Positions 26,845 to 34,933 of a DNA stretch of 64,000 bases are shown piece after piece. The notes under the pieces are model-generated. The model saw nothing but the letters and a program-made list of their open reading frames with translations. It was not told where the DNA came from and made no database searches. The position numbers were made by a program, and so were the translations under genes. The stretch lies in NCBI GenBank assembly GCA_004193205.1, contig RZUM01000003.1, forward strand, positions 248,001 through 312,000, written 5' to 3'. This DNA is from Gordonia sediminis (lineage in GTDB: Bacteria > Actinomycetota > Actinomycetes > Mycobacteriales > Mycobacteriaceae). How positions within the stretch are numbered: position 1 is the stretch's first letter; every line of letters starts with the position of its first letter.

Positions 26845-27733
26845 GAGGCGGATGACGGTGACGCGACGCGACGTCGACGGCGATCCCGGTGAACGCGTCG
26901 GCAAGGTGGCTGGAGTGGGATTCCTTGCGGCACAGGTAGGTTGTCACCGGCGGCAGACCGATGACGGGGACGTATCGTACGCCGGGGCGGGCATGGGTGA
27001 CCGCGGCGCTCTCTCCGCAGATATTGACCCCGGCGCCGGCGGCGCATAGCTGCAGGACCTCCTCGAAGTGTGCCGCGAGCGGCAGGACCTTCGGGTGACG
27101 GCCACTCGGACGCGGGTCGACGAACCATCCCTGCGTTCCGGTCGCGTCGCGGATACCGATGAACGTCTCGTCGTCGGTCTCCTCGAGACGAACGGACTCA
27201 CGCTCGGCGAATCGGTGGCCGCGAGGAACGACGAGGACACGATCTTCCGTCCACAGCGGGGTCGCTTCGATCCTGTCGTCGTCGGGTGCCTTCGGGCTGA
27301 CCACCAGCGACACGTCGACGTCACCGGCGCGCACCGCCGTCAACGGATCGGTCAGAGGCAGGCTGTGGACCTGCCACTCGACGTCGGGGAAACGTTCGAC
27401 GCTTCTCGCCAGGACGGCGTTACTCAGCTCGTTGGCGGCCGCGACACCGACTCGGAACACGGTGGATCCTCGGCCGCCGTCGGCCCATACCAGGACATCC
27501 TCCATCGCCGCGACGGCTGCGCGTGCCAAGGGCACGAGCTCCGCACCGCGCGCTGTGAGGTCGACCTGGCGCGAGGTGCGGTCGAACAACGGTGTGCCAA
27601 CCCGTCGCTCGAGTTGCTGGATCTGTTGACTCAGCGAGGGCGGGGAGATGTGGAGGCGTTCGGCGGCGCGGGAGAAATGCAGCTCCTCGGCGACGGCCAG
27701 GAAGTAGCGCAGATGCTGGATGGTGAGATCCAC
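26837..27733 (-). CDS. LysR-family transcriptional regulator
   Basis: 298 aa, normal LysR length. The N-terminal wHTH is LRYFLAVAEELHFSRAAERL, with SPPSLSQQIQQLE in the recognition region. The C-terminal substrate-binding domain includes GDVDVSLVV and FEEVLQLCAAGAGVNICGE. The GTG at 27731-27733 has AGGAGG upstream. It precedes the hydrolase-bicupin pair on the same strand and probably regulates them with an aromatic or ester-derived inducer. Confidence 0.9.
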   Translation of the reverse strand: MDLTIQHLRYFLAVAEELHFSRAAERLHISPPSLSQQIQQLERRVGTPLFDRTSRQVDLTARGAELVPLARAAVAAMEDVLVWADGGRGSTVFRVGVAAANELSNAVLARSVERFPDVEWQVHSLPLTDPLTAVRAGDVDVSLVVSPKAPDDDRIEATPLWTEDRVLVVPRGHRFAERESVRLEETDDETFIGIRDATGTQGWFVDPRPSGRHPKVLPLAAHFEEVLQLCAAGAGVNICGESAAVTHARPGVRYVPVIGLPPVTTYLCRKESHSSHLADAFTGIAVDVASRHRHPPRS

Positions 27734-27747
27734 GGCGACCTCCTGAC

Positions 27748-27764
27748 ACTGGCTACTGGCCAGT
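27748..27764. promoter_or_regulatory. candidate LysR binding site
   Basis: ACTGGC-tactg-GCCAGT is a perfect 6-5-6 inverted repeat of the T-N11-A type favoured by LysR proteins, 15 bp upstream of the lysR start. Autoregulation is inferred. Confidence 0.55.
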
Positions 27765-27969
27765 CTCGCACACAGCTGCCGTGACCCGAAGTGTGCAGTT
27801 GTGAGGGGATCGACGGCGCTGCGCACGAATTCCGCCGATGACGGTTGTGAGTAGTTCGACGACTCGATTCAGGTAGCCAGTACTCGTTACAGGTGTGTCG
27901 TCGTGGACGAGGCTTGTGCACACGCGGCGCCCGGACCGAGCGCCACCTCGCCGCAGAGGAGGTCAGAGC

Positions 27970-29130
27970 ATGACCATCATTTCTCGCTCGCTGGTTGATT
28001 CCGACTTCGACGACGAACGTGAGAGCCAGGAAAGTGCCGCGCGACAACGCGTCAACGAACGCACCAAATCCCGCGGTACCAACGAGGCGGCGCTGTCGGT
28101 CGATGGTGGTGTCGTGGCGGCGAATACGGCCGACCGTATCGCCCGGCGGATCGATCGTCTCGCGCGGTATTACGTGGATGGCGACACCTCCGGTGTCGAC
28201 CCGCATCGTCTCCCCGACCTTCGTACGGCCATGGGCAGGCTTCGCGACATCACCGATGAGAGTGGGGATGTCGGCCGGGTCGTCGAGGCGATCATCAACA
28301 CCTGCGACTTCATCGGTGTGCGCTACCTCGATGCCGGGGTCCTCGCGGCGCGATCGGTGGGACGTGTGGTGATCTCCGGCGGTCGAGGCTTCGGGACCGG
28401 GTTCCTGGTCACCCCGCAGCTGATGCTCACCAACCATCATGCCCTGCCGAGTATCGACGTGGCGCGACAGAGCGCGGTGGAATTCGACTACCAGGACGAC
28501 GTCAACGGGCGACCCTTGACACCGCAGCGTTTCGATTTCGACGCCGATCGGCTCTACCTTGCCGATCGCGATCTCGATTTCGCGCTTGTTGCCCTGCGGG
28601 CGACTCCTCAACAGGTGCACAGATTCGGTTTCAATCCGCTCACCGATAGGCAGGGCACGGTGGTGATCGGCGAGTTCGTCACCATCGTCCAGCATCCGCG
28701 CGGAGACAAGAAGGCCATCGCACTGCGGGAGAGCCGCCTCGTCGACGTCCTCGATCGTTACCTCCACTATGCGGCCGACACCGAACGCGGGTCCTCGGGA
28801 TCACCGGTCTTCAACGACCAATGGGAGGTCGTCGCCCTGCACCACGCGAGCGTTCGGGCACCTGACCGGCCCGACACCGGCGGAGTGTTGAACGAAGGTG
28901 TCCGGATCAGCCAGATCATCGGATGGCTTCGGGCACAGCACTACTCGACCGCCCAACAAGACCTGGTCGCACCGATCATCGGTCAATCGGCCAGCAACAC
29001 CGGATCGGTCCGCGCCTATCCGGTACGTAACACCGAAGCCGCGTCGTCCGCCGTGACCACCATGATCGGACCGTTCCGGGTGACGGTCACGATCGACGGC
29101 TCAGCACCACCCATCCAGAAAGACAGGTAG
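27970..29130 (+). CDS. trypsin-like serine protease without signal peptide
   Basis: 386 aa. Residues 1-130 are a charged helical domain of unknown function. The S1-type protease follows, with His157 in LTNHHAL, Asp203 in DLDFALVAL and Ser276 in RGSSGSPVF, so the triad is complete. There is no N-terminal hydrophobic segment, so it should stay in the cytoplasm. The ATG at 27970 has AGGAGG upstream. The S8 subtilase starts 5 bp after its stop, so the two proteases are one transcriptional unit. Such S1+S8 cytoplasmic pairs resemble protease modules seen in bacterial conflict or regulated-proteolysis loci. Target unknown. Confidence 0.82.
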   Translation: MTIISRSLVDSDFDDERESQESAARQRVNERTKSRGTNEAALSVDGGVVAANTADRIARRIDRLARYYVDGDTSGVDPHRLPDLRTAMGRLRDITDESGDVGRVVEAIINTCDFIGVRYLDAGVLAARSVGRVVISGGRGFGTGFLVTPQLMLTNHHALPSIDVARQSAVEFDYQDDVNGRPLTPQRFDFDADRLYLADRDLDFALVALRATPQQVHRFGFNPLTDRQGTVVIGEFVTIVQHPRGDKKAIALRESRLVDVLDRYLHYAADTERGSSGSPVFNDQWEVVALHHASVRAPDRPDTGGVLNEGVRISQIIGWLRAQHYSTAQQDLVAPIIGQSASNTGSVRAYPVRNTEAASSAVTTMIGPFRVTVTIDGSAPPIQKDR

Positions 29131-29135
29131 AGATC

Positions 29136-30335
29136 ATGATTTCCGACGACACCACCAACACGGCCCCCGCCGAAACCACCGGTCGTCAGATCATCACGTT
29201 CACCGAGGACAGCACTCACGACCAGCGCGTCGAGGCACTGCAGCAAGTAACGGGAATCAACACGGTGGCGTCGAGCGACGGCCTCGGCCCCGAATCGGTC
29301 GGTGTCGACGACATCGAATCGGCGGACGCCACAATTCTCGAGCGGCTCGGCGTCGCCGTTGCGGAAGTCAGTGGCGTACAGCTGGAATCGCTCGGCGACG
29401 TCGCCGACGTCAACCCGGTGATCATCGCCATCGAACCGGAACACGTCGTGCACGCGCTCGGCGCTCCGCTTGCCGTCGAGACCCACCTGCGGGACGGCCG
29501 GGGGAGCACCTGGGGGTTGCAGGCCACCCGCGCCACCACGTCCCAGTTCGACGGCACCGGCGTGAACGTCGCCGTTCTGGACACCGGGTTCGACCTCAAC
29601 CACCCTGATTTCGCGGGCCGGACGATCACCACGAAGTCATTCATCACCGGGCAGAACGTCCAGGATGGCAACGGACACGGAACCCATTGCGTCGGCACAT
29701 CGTGCGGTCCGAAGACGCCCGGGCAGGGTCCGCGCTACGGGGTGGCCGCCGCGGCGAACATCTTCGTGGGCAAGGTTCTCAGTAATCAGGGGTCGGGTTC
29801 GGACACCGGCATTCTCGCCGGTATCGAATGGGCACTGGCCAACCGCTGCGCGGTCATCTCGATGTCGTTGGGCGCCAACAATCCGCAACCGGTCCGCGCC
29901 TACGAGGAGGTCGGTCGGCGGGCGCTGGCCGCGGGATCGCTGATCATCGCGGCGGCGGGCAACAACGCAGCCCGCCCGGGCAATCCGGGATTCGTGGGCA
30001 GCCCGGCCAACTCACCCTCGATACTCGCGGTGGCGGCGCTGGCCTCCGATCTGCGGATCGCCTGGTTCTCGGCCCGTGCGACGACGGTCGACGGTGGGGC
30101 GATCGACATCGCCGCCCCCGGAGTCGACGTGTACTCGAGTTGGCCGTTGCCCGACCGCTACAACACGATCAGTGGCACCTCCATGGCCACTCCGCACGTC
30201 GCCGGTATCGCCGCGCTGATCGCGCAGAGCACCGGAAAGCGGGGGAAAGAGTTGTGGAAAGCCCTCATCAACGGGACCGAGGGGTTGATGCTGCCGAGGG
30301 AGGACGTCGGATCGGGACTCGCCGTCGCTCCATGA
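29136..30335 (+). CDS. subtilisin-like serine protease (S8) without signal peptide
   Basis: 399 aa. Residues 1 to about 120 look like an I9-type inhibitory propeptide region (GRQIITFTEDSTHDQRVEAL). The catalytic domain follows: Asp149 in NVAVLDTGFD, His181 in GNGHGTHCVG, the oxyanion Asn in AAAGNNAARP, Ser349 in SGTSMATPHVAG. No Sec or Tat signal is visible, unlike most actinobacterial subtilases. It follows the S1 protease by 5 bp. A zymogen that needs cleavage by the partner protease is an attractive but untested model. Confidence 0.88.
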   Translation: MISDDTTNTAPAETTGRQIITFTEDSTHDQRVEALQQVTGINTVASSDGLGPESVGVDDIESADATILERLGVAVAEVSGVQLESLGDVADVNPVIIAIEPEHVVHALGAPLAVETHLRDGRGSTWGLQATRATTSQFDGTGVNVAVLDTGFDLNHPDFAGRTITTKSFITGQNVQDGNGHGTHCVGTSCGPKTPGQGPRYGVAAAANIFVGKVLSNQGSGSDTGILAGIEWALANRCAVISMSLGANNPQPVRAYEEVGRRALAAGSLIIAAAGNNAARPGNPGFVGSPANSPSILAVAALASDLRIAWFSARATTVDGGAIDIAAPGVDVYSSWPLPDRYNTISGTSMATPHVAGIAALIAQSTGKRGKELWKALINGTEGLMLPREDVGSGLAVAP

Positions 30336-30368
30336 CAACCAGCGGCGCGCGTGCCCATCTGCTGATCG

Positions 30369-30490
30369 CGCGGGGCGTCGTCCCCGCGTGAACAGACCGG
30401 TGGATGAATCGATCCTTCACCGGTAAACCCCTGGTGGCGAGGGGAACTCGAGTCTCCGACCGCAGGCCGGGCTCGCGGGTTCCCCTCGCC
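30369..30490. terminator. two hairpins between the subtilase and the convergent FadD
   Basis: The first hairpin is CGCGGGG/CCCCGCG (30369-30388). The second has a 12-bp stem, GGCGAGGGGAAC (30436-30447) with GTTCCCCTCGCC (30479-30490). They sit between convergent genes and probably terminate both. Confidence 0.7.
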
Positions 30491-30508
30491 ATCACCCTCC
30501 GGTGGGCG

Positions 30509-32089
30509 CTACGAGTGGAGGGTGCGGCCCTCCCAGTACGGCTTTCGCAGCTCGCGCTTGAGGATCTTGCCGGTCGAGTTACGCGGTAGGGCGGTAAGGA
30601 ATTCCACCGACTTCGGGGTCTTGTAGCCCGCGAGACGCTCCCGACAGTATCCGATGAGGTCCATCTCTGTCGTCGAGGCGTCGTCGGCGATCACCACGAC
30701 TGCCTTGACCGTCTCGCCCCACTTCTCGTCGGGTACCCCGATCACGGCGACGTCGGCGACCGCGGGATGCTCGATGATCACCCGTTCGACCTCGGCCGGG
30801 TAGATGTTCTCGCCGCCCGAGATGATCATGTCCTTGACGCGGTCGGAGATGAACAGGTAGCCGTCGTCGTCGAGCAGTCCGGCGTCACCGGTGCGCAACC
30901 AGTCGTCCCCGACCAGGGCCTTCGACGTCGCCTCGGGATTGCCCCAGTAGCCCAGCATGTGTTGCTTGGATTGCACCCAGAACTCGCCGATGCTGCCCGG
31001 CGCCAACGCGTTACCGTCCCGATCGACGACCGTGACCCTCACCCCGGGTAACGGGCGCCCGGCCGACACCAGCCGTTCGGGATGCGCGAGGTCGCGATGG
31101 TCCTCCGGACCGAGCACGCTGAACACGCCGGACATCTCCGTCATGCCGTACACCTGATAGAAGTCGGCGTCGGGCCAGGTTTCCAGACACGCCCGCATCG
31201 TCGGCAATGGCATCGGCGAGCCACCGTAGCCGAGGCAGCGCACGGCCGAGTAGTCGCGGTCGGCGACCCGGGGCTCCTGGAGAAAGAAGCCGAAGACCGC
31301 CGGCACGAAGAACGCATGTGTGACCCTACGTTCGACGATCTCGTCGAGCACCGCGGTCGGTTCGACATCGCGGACCACAATGGTCTGTGCTCCGACCGAG
31401 ATCCCAGCCAATGACCACGACGAGCCGCCGACGTGAAAGAGCGGCATGGCGACCATATTCACCGACCCAGGCGTGAAGCCGAAGCCCACGGCCGCCGCGG
31501 TGTTGTGCGCGCCGAGACTCCGATGGGTGAGCATCGCACCCTTCGGGTGCCCCGTTGTTCCCGAGGTGTAGAGCTGCAGAAAACTGGCGTCCGGGTCGAA
31601 GGGAACGGGCTCGAAGTCCGCGTCGCTCGCCCGGGCAATCCACTGCTCGTAGTCGTCGTCGACACCGCCGGTCACGATCACCCGCTCCACGGTCGGCAAC
31701 TCGTCGCGCAGGCCGGCGATCAGATCGGCGAACTCCGACCCGACGATCACGATCCTCGCCCGCGCATCGTTGACGATGTAGGCGACCTCGTGTGGCGAGA
31801 GCCGGAAGTTGATGACGGCGTTGGCCGCTCCCGTCAGCGATGCCGCCAACGTCGTCTCCAGACACGCGAGATTGTTCTTGTCCAAGAACGCGATTCGATC
31901 ACCGGGCCGGATACCGTCGGCCACCTGCGCGGCGGCGTTCGCTCGGATACGAGTGCGGAACTGGGCCCACGTGTAGTCCGTTGTCCCGTAGCTGACCGCG
32001 TGGTCGTCGGGTTTGCTCTGTACCCAACGTTCGATGTGGTTCCCGATGGGCACCACGGTGTCGGCGTTGGCGTCGTTGGCGATGGTCAT
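30509..32089 (-). CDS. acyl-CoA synthetase (FadD-like)
   Basis: 526-aa ANL ligase. P-loop LYTSGTTGHPKGAMLTHR, YGMTEMSGVF, DWLRTGDAGLLDDDGYLF, DRVKDMIISGGENIYPAEVE, and the catalytic Lys in RNSTGKILKRELRKPYW. The ATG at 32087-32089 has AGGAG upstream. Very similar to the ligase at 7228-8814, including the shared AFLDKN and the RxPYW end, so a paralogous pair. Divergent from the esterase/PHA-synthase operon with two TetR-type sites between. Confidence 0.92.
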   Translation of the reverse strand: MTIANDANADTVVPIGNHIERWVQSKPDDHAVSYGTTDYTWAQFRTRIRANAAAQVADGIRPGDRIAFLDKNNLACLETTLAASLTGAANAVINFRLSPHEVAYIVNDARARIVIVGSEFADLIAGLRDELPTVERVIVTGGVDDDYEQWIARASDADFEPVPFDPDASFLQLYTSGTTGHPKGAMLTHRSLGAHNTAAAVGFGFTPGSVNMVAMPLFHVGGSSWSLAGISVGAQTIVVRDVEPTAVLDEIVERRVTHAFFVPAVFGFFLQEPRVADRDYSAVRCLGYGGSPMPLPTMRACLETWPDADFYQVYGMTEMSGVFSVLGPEDHRDLAHPERLVSAGRPLPGVRVTVVDRDGNALAPGSIGEFWVQSKQHMLGYWGNPEATSKALVGDDWLRTGDAGLLDDDGYLFISDRVKDMIISGGENIYPAEVERVIIEHPAVADVAVIGVPDEKWGETVKAVVVIADDASTTEMDLIGYCRERLAGYKTPKSVEFLTALPRNSTGKILKRELRKPYWEGRTLHS

Positions 32090-32169
32090 GTCACGTTCTC
32101 CTGGTCGGAACCGAATCGTGGATGCGGCGCGGAGATGACCCACGGCTTCTCGGCGCTCGCAGTGACGCT

Positions 32170-32185
32170 AACCGTACGAGCGGTC
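32170..32185. promoter_or_regulatory. TetR-type operator, site E
   Basis: AACCGTACGAGCGGTC followed by AGTTAG matches the consensus at most positions. It lies 81 bp upstream of the FadD start on the minus strand. Confidence 0.65.
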
Positions 32186-32317
32186 AGTTAGCAAGGGTTC
32201 GTGCGAATGCCTCCGCCTCGGTGATCCCGTGCACGCATTCGGCGGGGTAGTCCGACGACCCCGGACTGGTGACACCGGCACCGACCGAGGTGCGCATCGG
32301 ATCACACTCGCTTGCCT

Positions 32318-32333
32318 AACCGTACGTACGGTC
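32318..32333. promoter_or_regulatory. TetR-type operator, site F
   Basis: AACCGTACGTACGGTC, followed by AGT, is one base from the perfect site C. It lies 19 bp upstream of the preferred esterase start, so it overlaps the promoter or the transcript start. Confidence 0.75.
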
Positions 32334-32351
32334 AGTATCGTGACCGTCGTG

Positions 32352-33521
32352 ATGCAACACACCACCAAAGGTCGCAGCGGGACGGACCCTCGAGGGCGCG
32401 CGCTGGCGGCGTGGCTTGACCTCGTCGGCTGGCCGAACATCATCACCCGGACGCCGGAGCAGGCGCGCGTCGACTATCAGATACTCGTTGCCACCACGAC
32501 TCGGAGAACCATCGGAGGGTGGTCGCGATCCACGATCGCGTCGAGCCCCGAGGGTCATGAGGTGCCCGTGCGGGTGTATTGGCCGCGCCGCCGTCGTATC
32601 GGTGCCCCGATCGTCGTGTGGATGCACGGTGGCGGGTTTGTGATCGGCGACCTGTTCACGGCCGACGCCACGTGCCGCAAGCTGGCCAACTATTCTTCGG
32701 CGGTCGTCGTGTCGGTCGACTACCGGCGCTCACCCGAAGTCCCCATCACGCAAGCCCACGAGGACGCGCGCACGGCCATTGCCTGGGCCTACCGACATGC
32801 GGCCCATCTCGGGGCGGACCGCCGGCGATTGATCGTGGCGGGCGACTCGGCCGGTGGAAACATGGCCGCTGCGGCGTGTTGCCACTTCCGAGACCATGCG
32901 GGCGCCGGCATCGCGGCACAGATCCTGATCTATCCGGCGACCGATCTCACGCTCGCCCACATGGATCACGGGGCTGCCTCCGGATTCTTCGACGGTGCCG
33001 CAATCGAGTGGTTCGGCCTCCATTCGCTGACGGGTATCGACCGGACCGATCCGACGATCTCGCCGTTGTTCGCCGACTCGCACGTAGGGTTGCCGCCCGC
33101 TCATATCGTCCTCGGCGGCGCAGATCCGCTCTGTCCGGATGGTCGCGCATACGGACGGGCTCTCGAAGCGGCCGGCAATCAGGTTCTGTGCGAGGAGTTT
33201 CCGCGTCAGATACACGGCTTCGTCGACATGGACGGGATCTTCCCGTCGGGCCACTCGGCGCTGAAGAGCATCGCCGAGACGGTGGCGGGCGTTGCTCCCG
33301 TAACCGCTGGGGGATCAACGGTTCCCGATCACCCGATCCGGTGGTATTCCCTTGCCGCGGAGACAGAACGACGACTGGACGAGAGTTGGCTCCGCACCCC
33401 GATGGCGAATACCGGGCGGATCCTGTCCACGCTCGCGGCGGAGCGTTGGCGCGGTCCGCGGATTTCACCCGTCCGCGCACTGACGCGGTCGACACAGCTC
33501 CCCAGAAAGGACTTCCGATGA
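32352..33521 (+). CDS. alpha/beta hydrolase, hormone-sensitive-lipase family
   Basis: 389 aa. The HSL motif HGGGFVIGD, nucleophile elbow GDSAGGNMAAAA, catalytic Asp in GGADPLCPDG and His in IHGFVDM. The ATG at 32352 has no clear RBS and lies just after operator F. An in-frame GTG at 32340 is an alternative, and a leaderless mRNA is possible. It is followed by two ATGA-coupled genes including a PHA-synthase-like enzyme, so it may act as a depolymerase or as an esterase supplying the acyl chain. The about 70-aa C-terminal tail is unusual for the family. Confidence 0.85.
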   Translation: MQHTTKGRSGTDPRGRALAAWLDLVGWPNIITRTPEQARVDYQILVATTTRRTIGGWSRSTIASSPEGHEVPVRVYWPRRRRIGAPIVVWMHGGGFVIGDLFTADATCRKLANYSSAVVVSVDYRRSPEVPITQAHEDARTAIAWAYRHAAHLGADRRRLIVAGDSAGGNMAAAACCHFRDHAGAGIAAQILIYPATDLTLAHMDHGAASGFFDGAAIEWFGLHSLTGIDRTDPTISPLFADSHVGLPPAHIVLGGADPLCPDGRAYGRALEAAGNQVLCEEFPRQIHGFVDMDGIFPSGHSALKSIAETVAGVAPVTAGGSTVPDHPIRWYSLAAETERRLDESWLRTPMANTGRILSTLAAERWRGPRISPVRALTRSTQLPRKDFR

Positions 33522-33829
33522 AGCTCACCCTCGGATGGATCGTGGACCCCACACAGGTCTACTTCACACTCGAGCGCCGGGTGTCACCACCCCTCGAGGA
33601 CATCGTGCGCACCGACGCGTTCCTCGACGCGCTGACCGCATGGACCTCGATCCAGCGACTCGCCAAAGGTGCGATCCGACAAGGCCAGACAGCGATCGCC
33701 GGATCCCTCGGTCTTCCCACCAGCCGTCAGGTCGCCAGATTGACCCGAGCGATCGAGCAGTTGGGGCAGGTGCCGACGCAGGCGCAGTGCGACTCGGTGA
33801 TCGCGACGGCAGCAGAGGTGCGGTCATGA
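33518..33829 (+). CDS. 103-aa protein resembling the C-terminal end of PhaE
   Basis: Opens MKLTLGWIVDPTQVYFTLE; helical throughout. The LGLPTSRQVARLTRAIEQLG segment recalls the (L)P(T/S)R..VD.L...L stretch conserved at the C-terminus of PhaE and in granule proteins. It overlaps both neighbours by 4 bp (ATGA), so it is translated together with the esterase and the PhaC-like enzyme. At a third of normal PhaE size it could be a minimal partner subunit. This is inference from motif and position; a generic coiled-coil protein is possible. Confidence 0.6.
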   Translation: MKLTLGWIVDPTQVYFTLERRVSPPLEDIVRTDAFLDALTAWTSIQRLAKGAIRQGQTAIAGSLGLPTSRQVARLTRAIEQLGQVPTQAQCDSVIATAAEVRS

Positions 33830-34890
33830 AAATCGCCGGTGTGAGCATTCCCGAGGCCGTCGGCGGCCGGGTCGATCGAACACGTCTGCGCGCGATGAAC
33901 GGGCTCCGACTGCTCGCCGGGTTGGACCGTCCGGGAGTCGGGTGCACGTCGAGCACGGTCGTCTGGTCGGACGGGCGCGCATCGATGAAGCGGTATCGCG
34001 CCGGAGTGGACAACGGATCACCGATTCTGCTCGTACCGAGCCTGGTCAACCGCAGCTACATCTGGGATCTGCGTCCGGGCGACAGCGTCGTGGAGCACCT
34101 CCTGGCGGAGGGGTATGACGTGTACCTGCTCGACTGGGGCACCCCGGACGCGCGGGATGCGTCGGCCGCGATGAGCCGCTACGTCGACGACTACATGCAG
34201 CAGGCCTTCGACCGAGTCGTCGAGCTGTCCGGACAGGATCCGGTGGTCGTCGGGCACTGTTTCGGTGGACTCATCGCGCTGTTGTGGGCGGCCTCCGAAC
34301 CGCCGCGTCAACCCCGCGCCCTCATCACGCTCGCGGCTCCGACCAACTGGGCCGAGATGGGCCCATTGTCCTGGCTGACCCAGCAGGGACGTATCGAGCC
34401 CGAGGACATCCTCGACGAAACCGGCAACGTGCCGCCGGCGGCGATGCTGCGCGCATTCCAGATGCTGCGCCCGCTCGGCGACCTCACCGGATATGTCACC
34501 ATGATCGACAGGCTTCACGACCGTCAAGCGACACAGGCGATCTGGGCGCTGACCCACTGGGCGCACGACCATGTCCCGTTCCCGGGCGCGGTCTTCGTCG
34601 AGATGATCCGCGTGCTCAACCGCGACAACAGCCTGGTCTCCGGCAAGGTGATGATGGGCGGCACGGTGCGGTCGTTGGACTCCATCACGGCACCATTCCT
34701 CAACATCTATGGCACCACCGACCACGTGACGCCGCCGGCCTCGGTGGCCCCGTTGACCGGGCTGGTGGGCGACGGGACGGGTGCCGAGCGTGTCCTGAAG
34801 GCGGGACATGTCGGGCTGCTGGTCGGTGGATCGGCACGCAAGAAGACGGTGCCCGCCATCGTCGGGTACCTGAACGAGATCGGCGCGTAG
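33826..34890 (+). CDS. PHA synthase-like protein (class III PhaC type)
   Basis: 354 aa, the class III PhaC size. Lipase box with Cys nucleophile VVGHCFGG (Cys145), Asp299 in TTDHVTPP, His328 in AGHVG, the same spacing as the known class III triad (149/302/331). PSLVNRSYIWDL and LDWGTPDARD are PhaC-type segments. It should polymerise hydroxyacyl-CoA or act as an acyltransferase. It is coupled to the 103-aa gene and the HSL esterase under TetR site F. Class III enzymes require a PhaE or PhaR partner, which the 103-aa protein may be. Confidence 0.75.
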   Translation: MKIAGVSIPEAVGGRVDRTRLRAMNGLRLLAGLDRPGVGCTSSTVVWSDGRASMKRYRAGVDNGSPILLVPSLVNRSYIWDLRPGDSVVEHLLAEGYDVYLLDWGTPDARDASAAMSRYVDDYMQQAFDRVVELSGQDPVVVGHCFGGLIALLWAASEPPRQPRALITLAAPTNWAEMGPLSWLTQQGRIEPEDILDETGNVPPAAMLRAFQMLRPLGDLTGYVTMIDRLHDRQATQAIWALTHWAHDHVPFPGAVFVEMIRVLNRDNSLVSGKVMMGGTVRSLDSITAPFLNIYGTTDHVTPPASVAPLTGLVGDGTGAERVLKAGHVGLLVGGSARKKTVPAIVGYLNEIGA

Positions 34891-34933
34891 TCGCCGCCGA
34901 ACGCAAGTGGCCTCGGCGGATCCGCCTCGTAGC

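Noticed and set aside
30332-30391. 19-codon ORF overlapping the subtilase stop (ATGA)
   Set aside because: Short, with a terminator-like hairpin inside it. Coincidence is more likely than a coupled microprotein.
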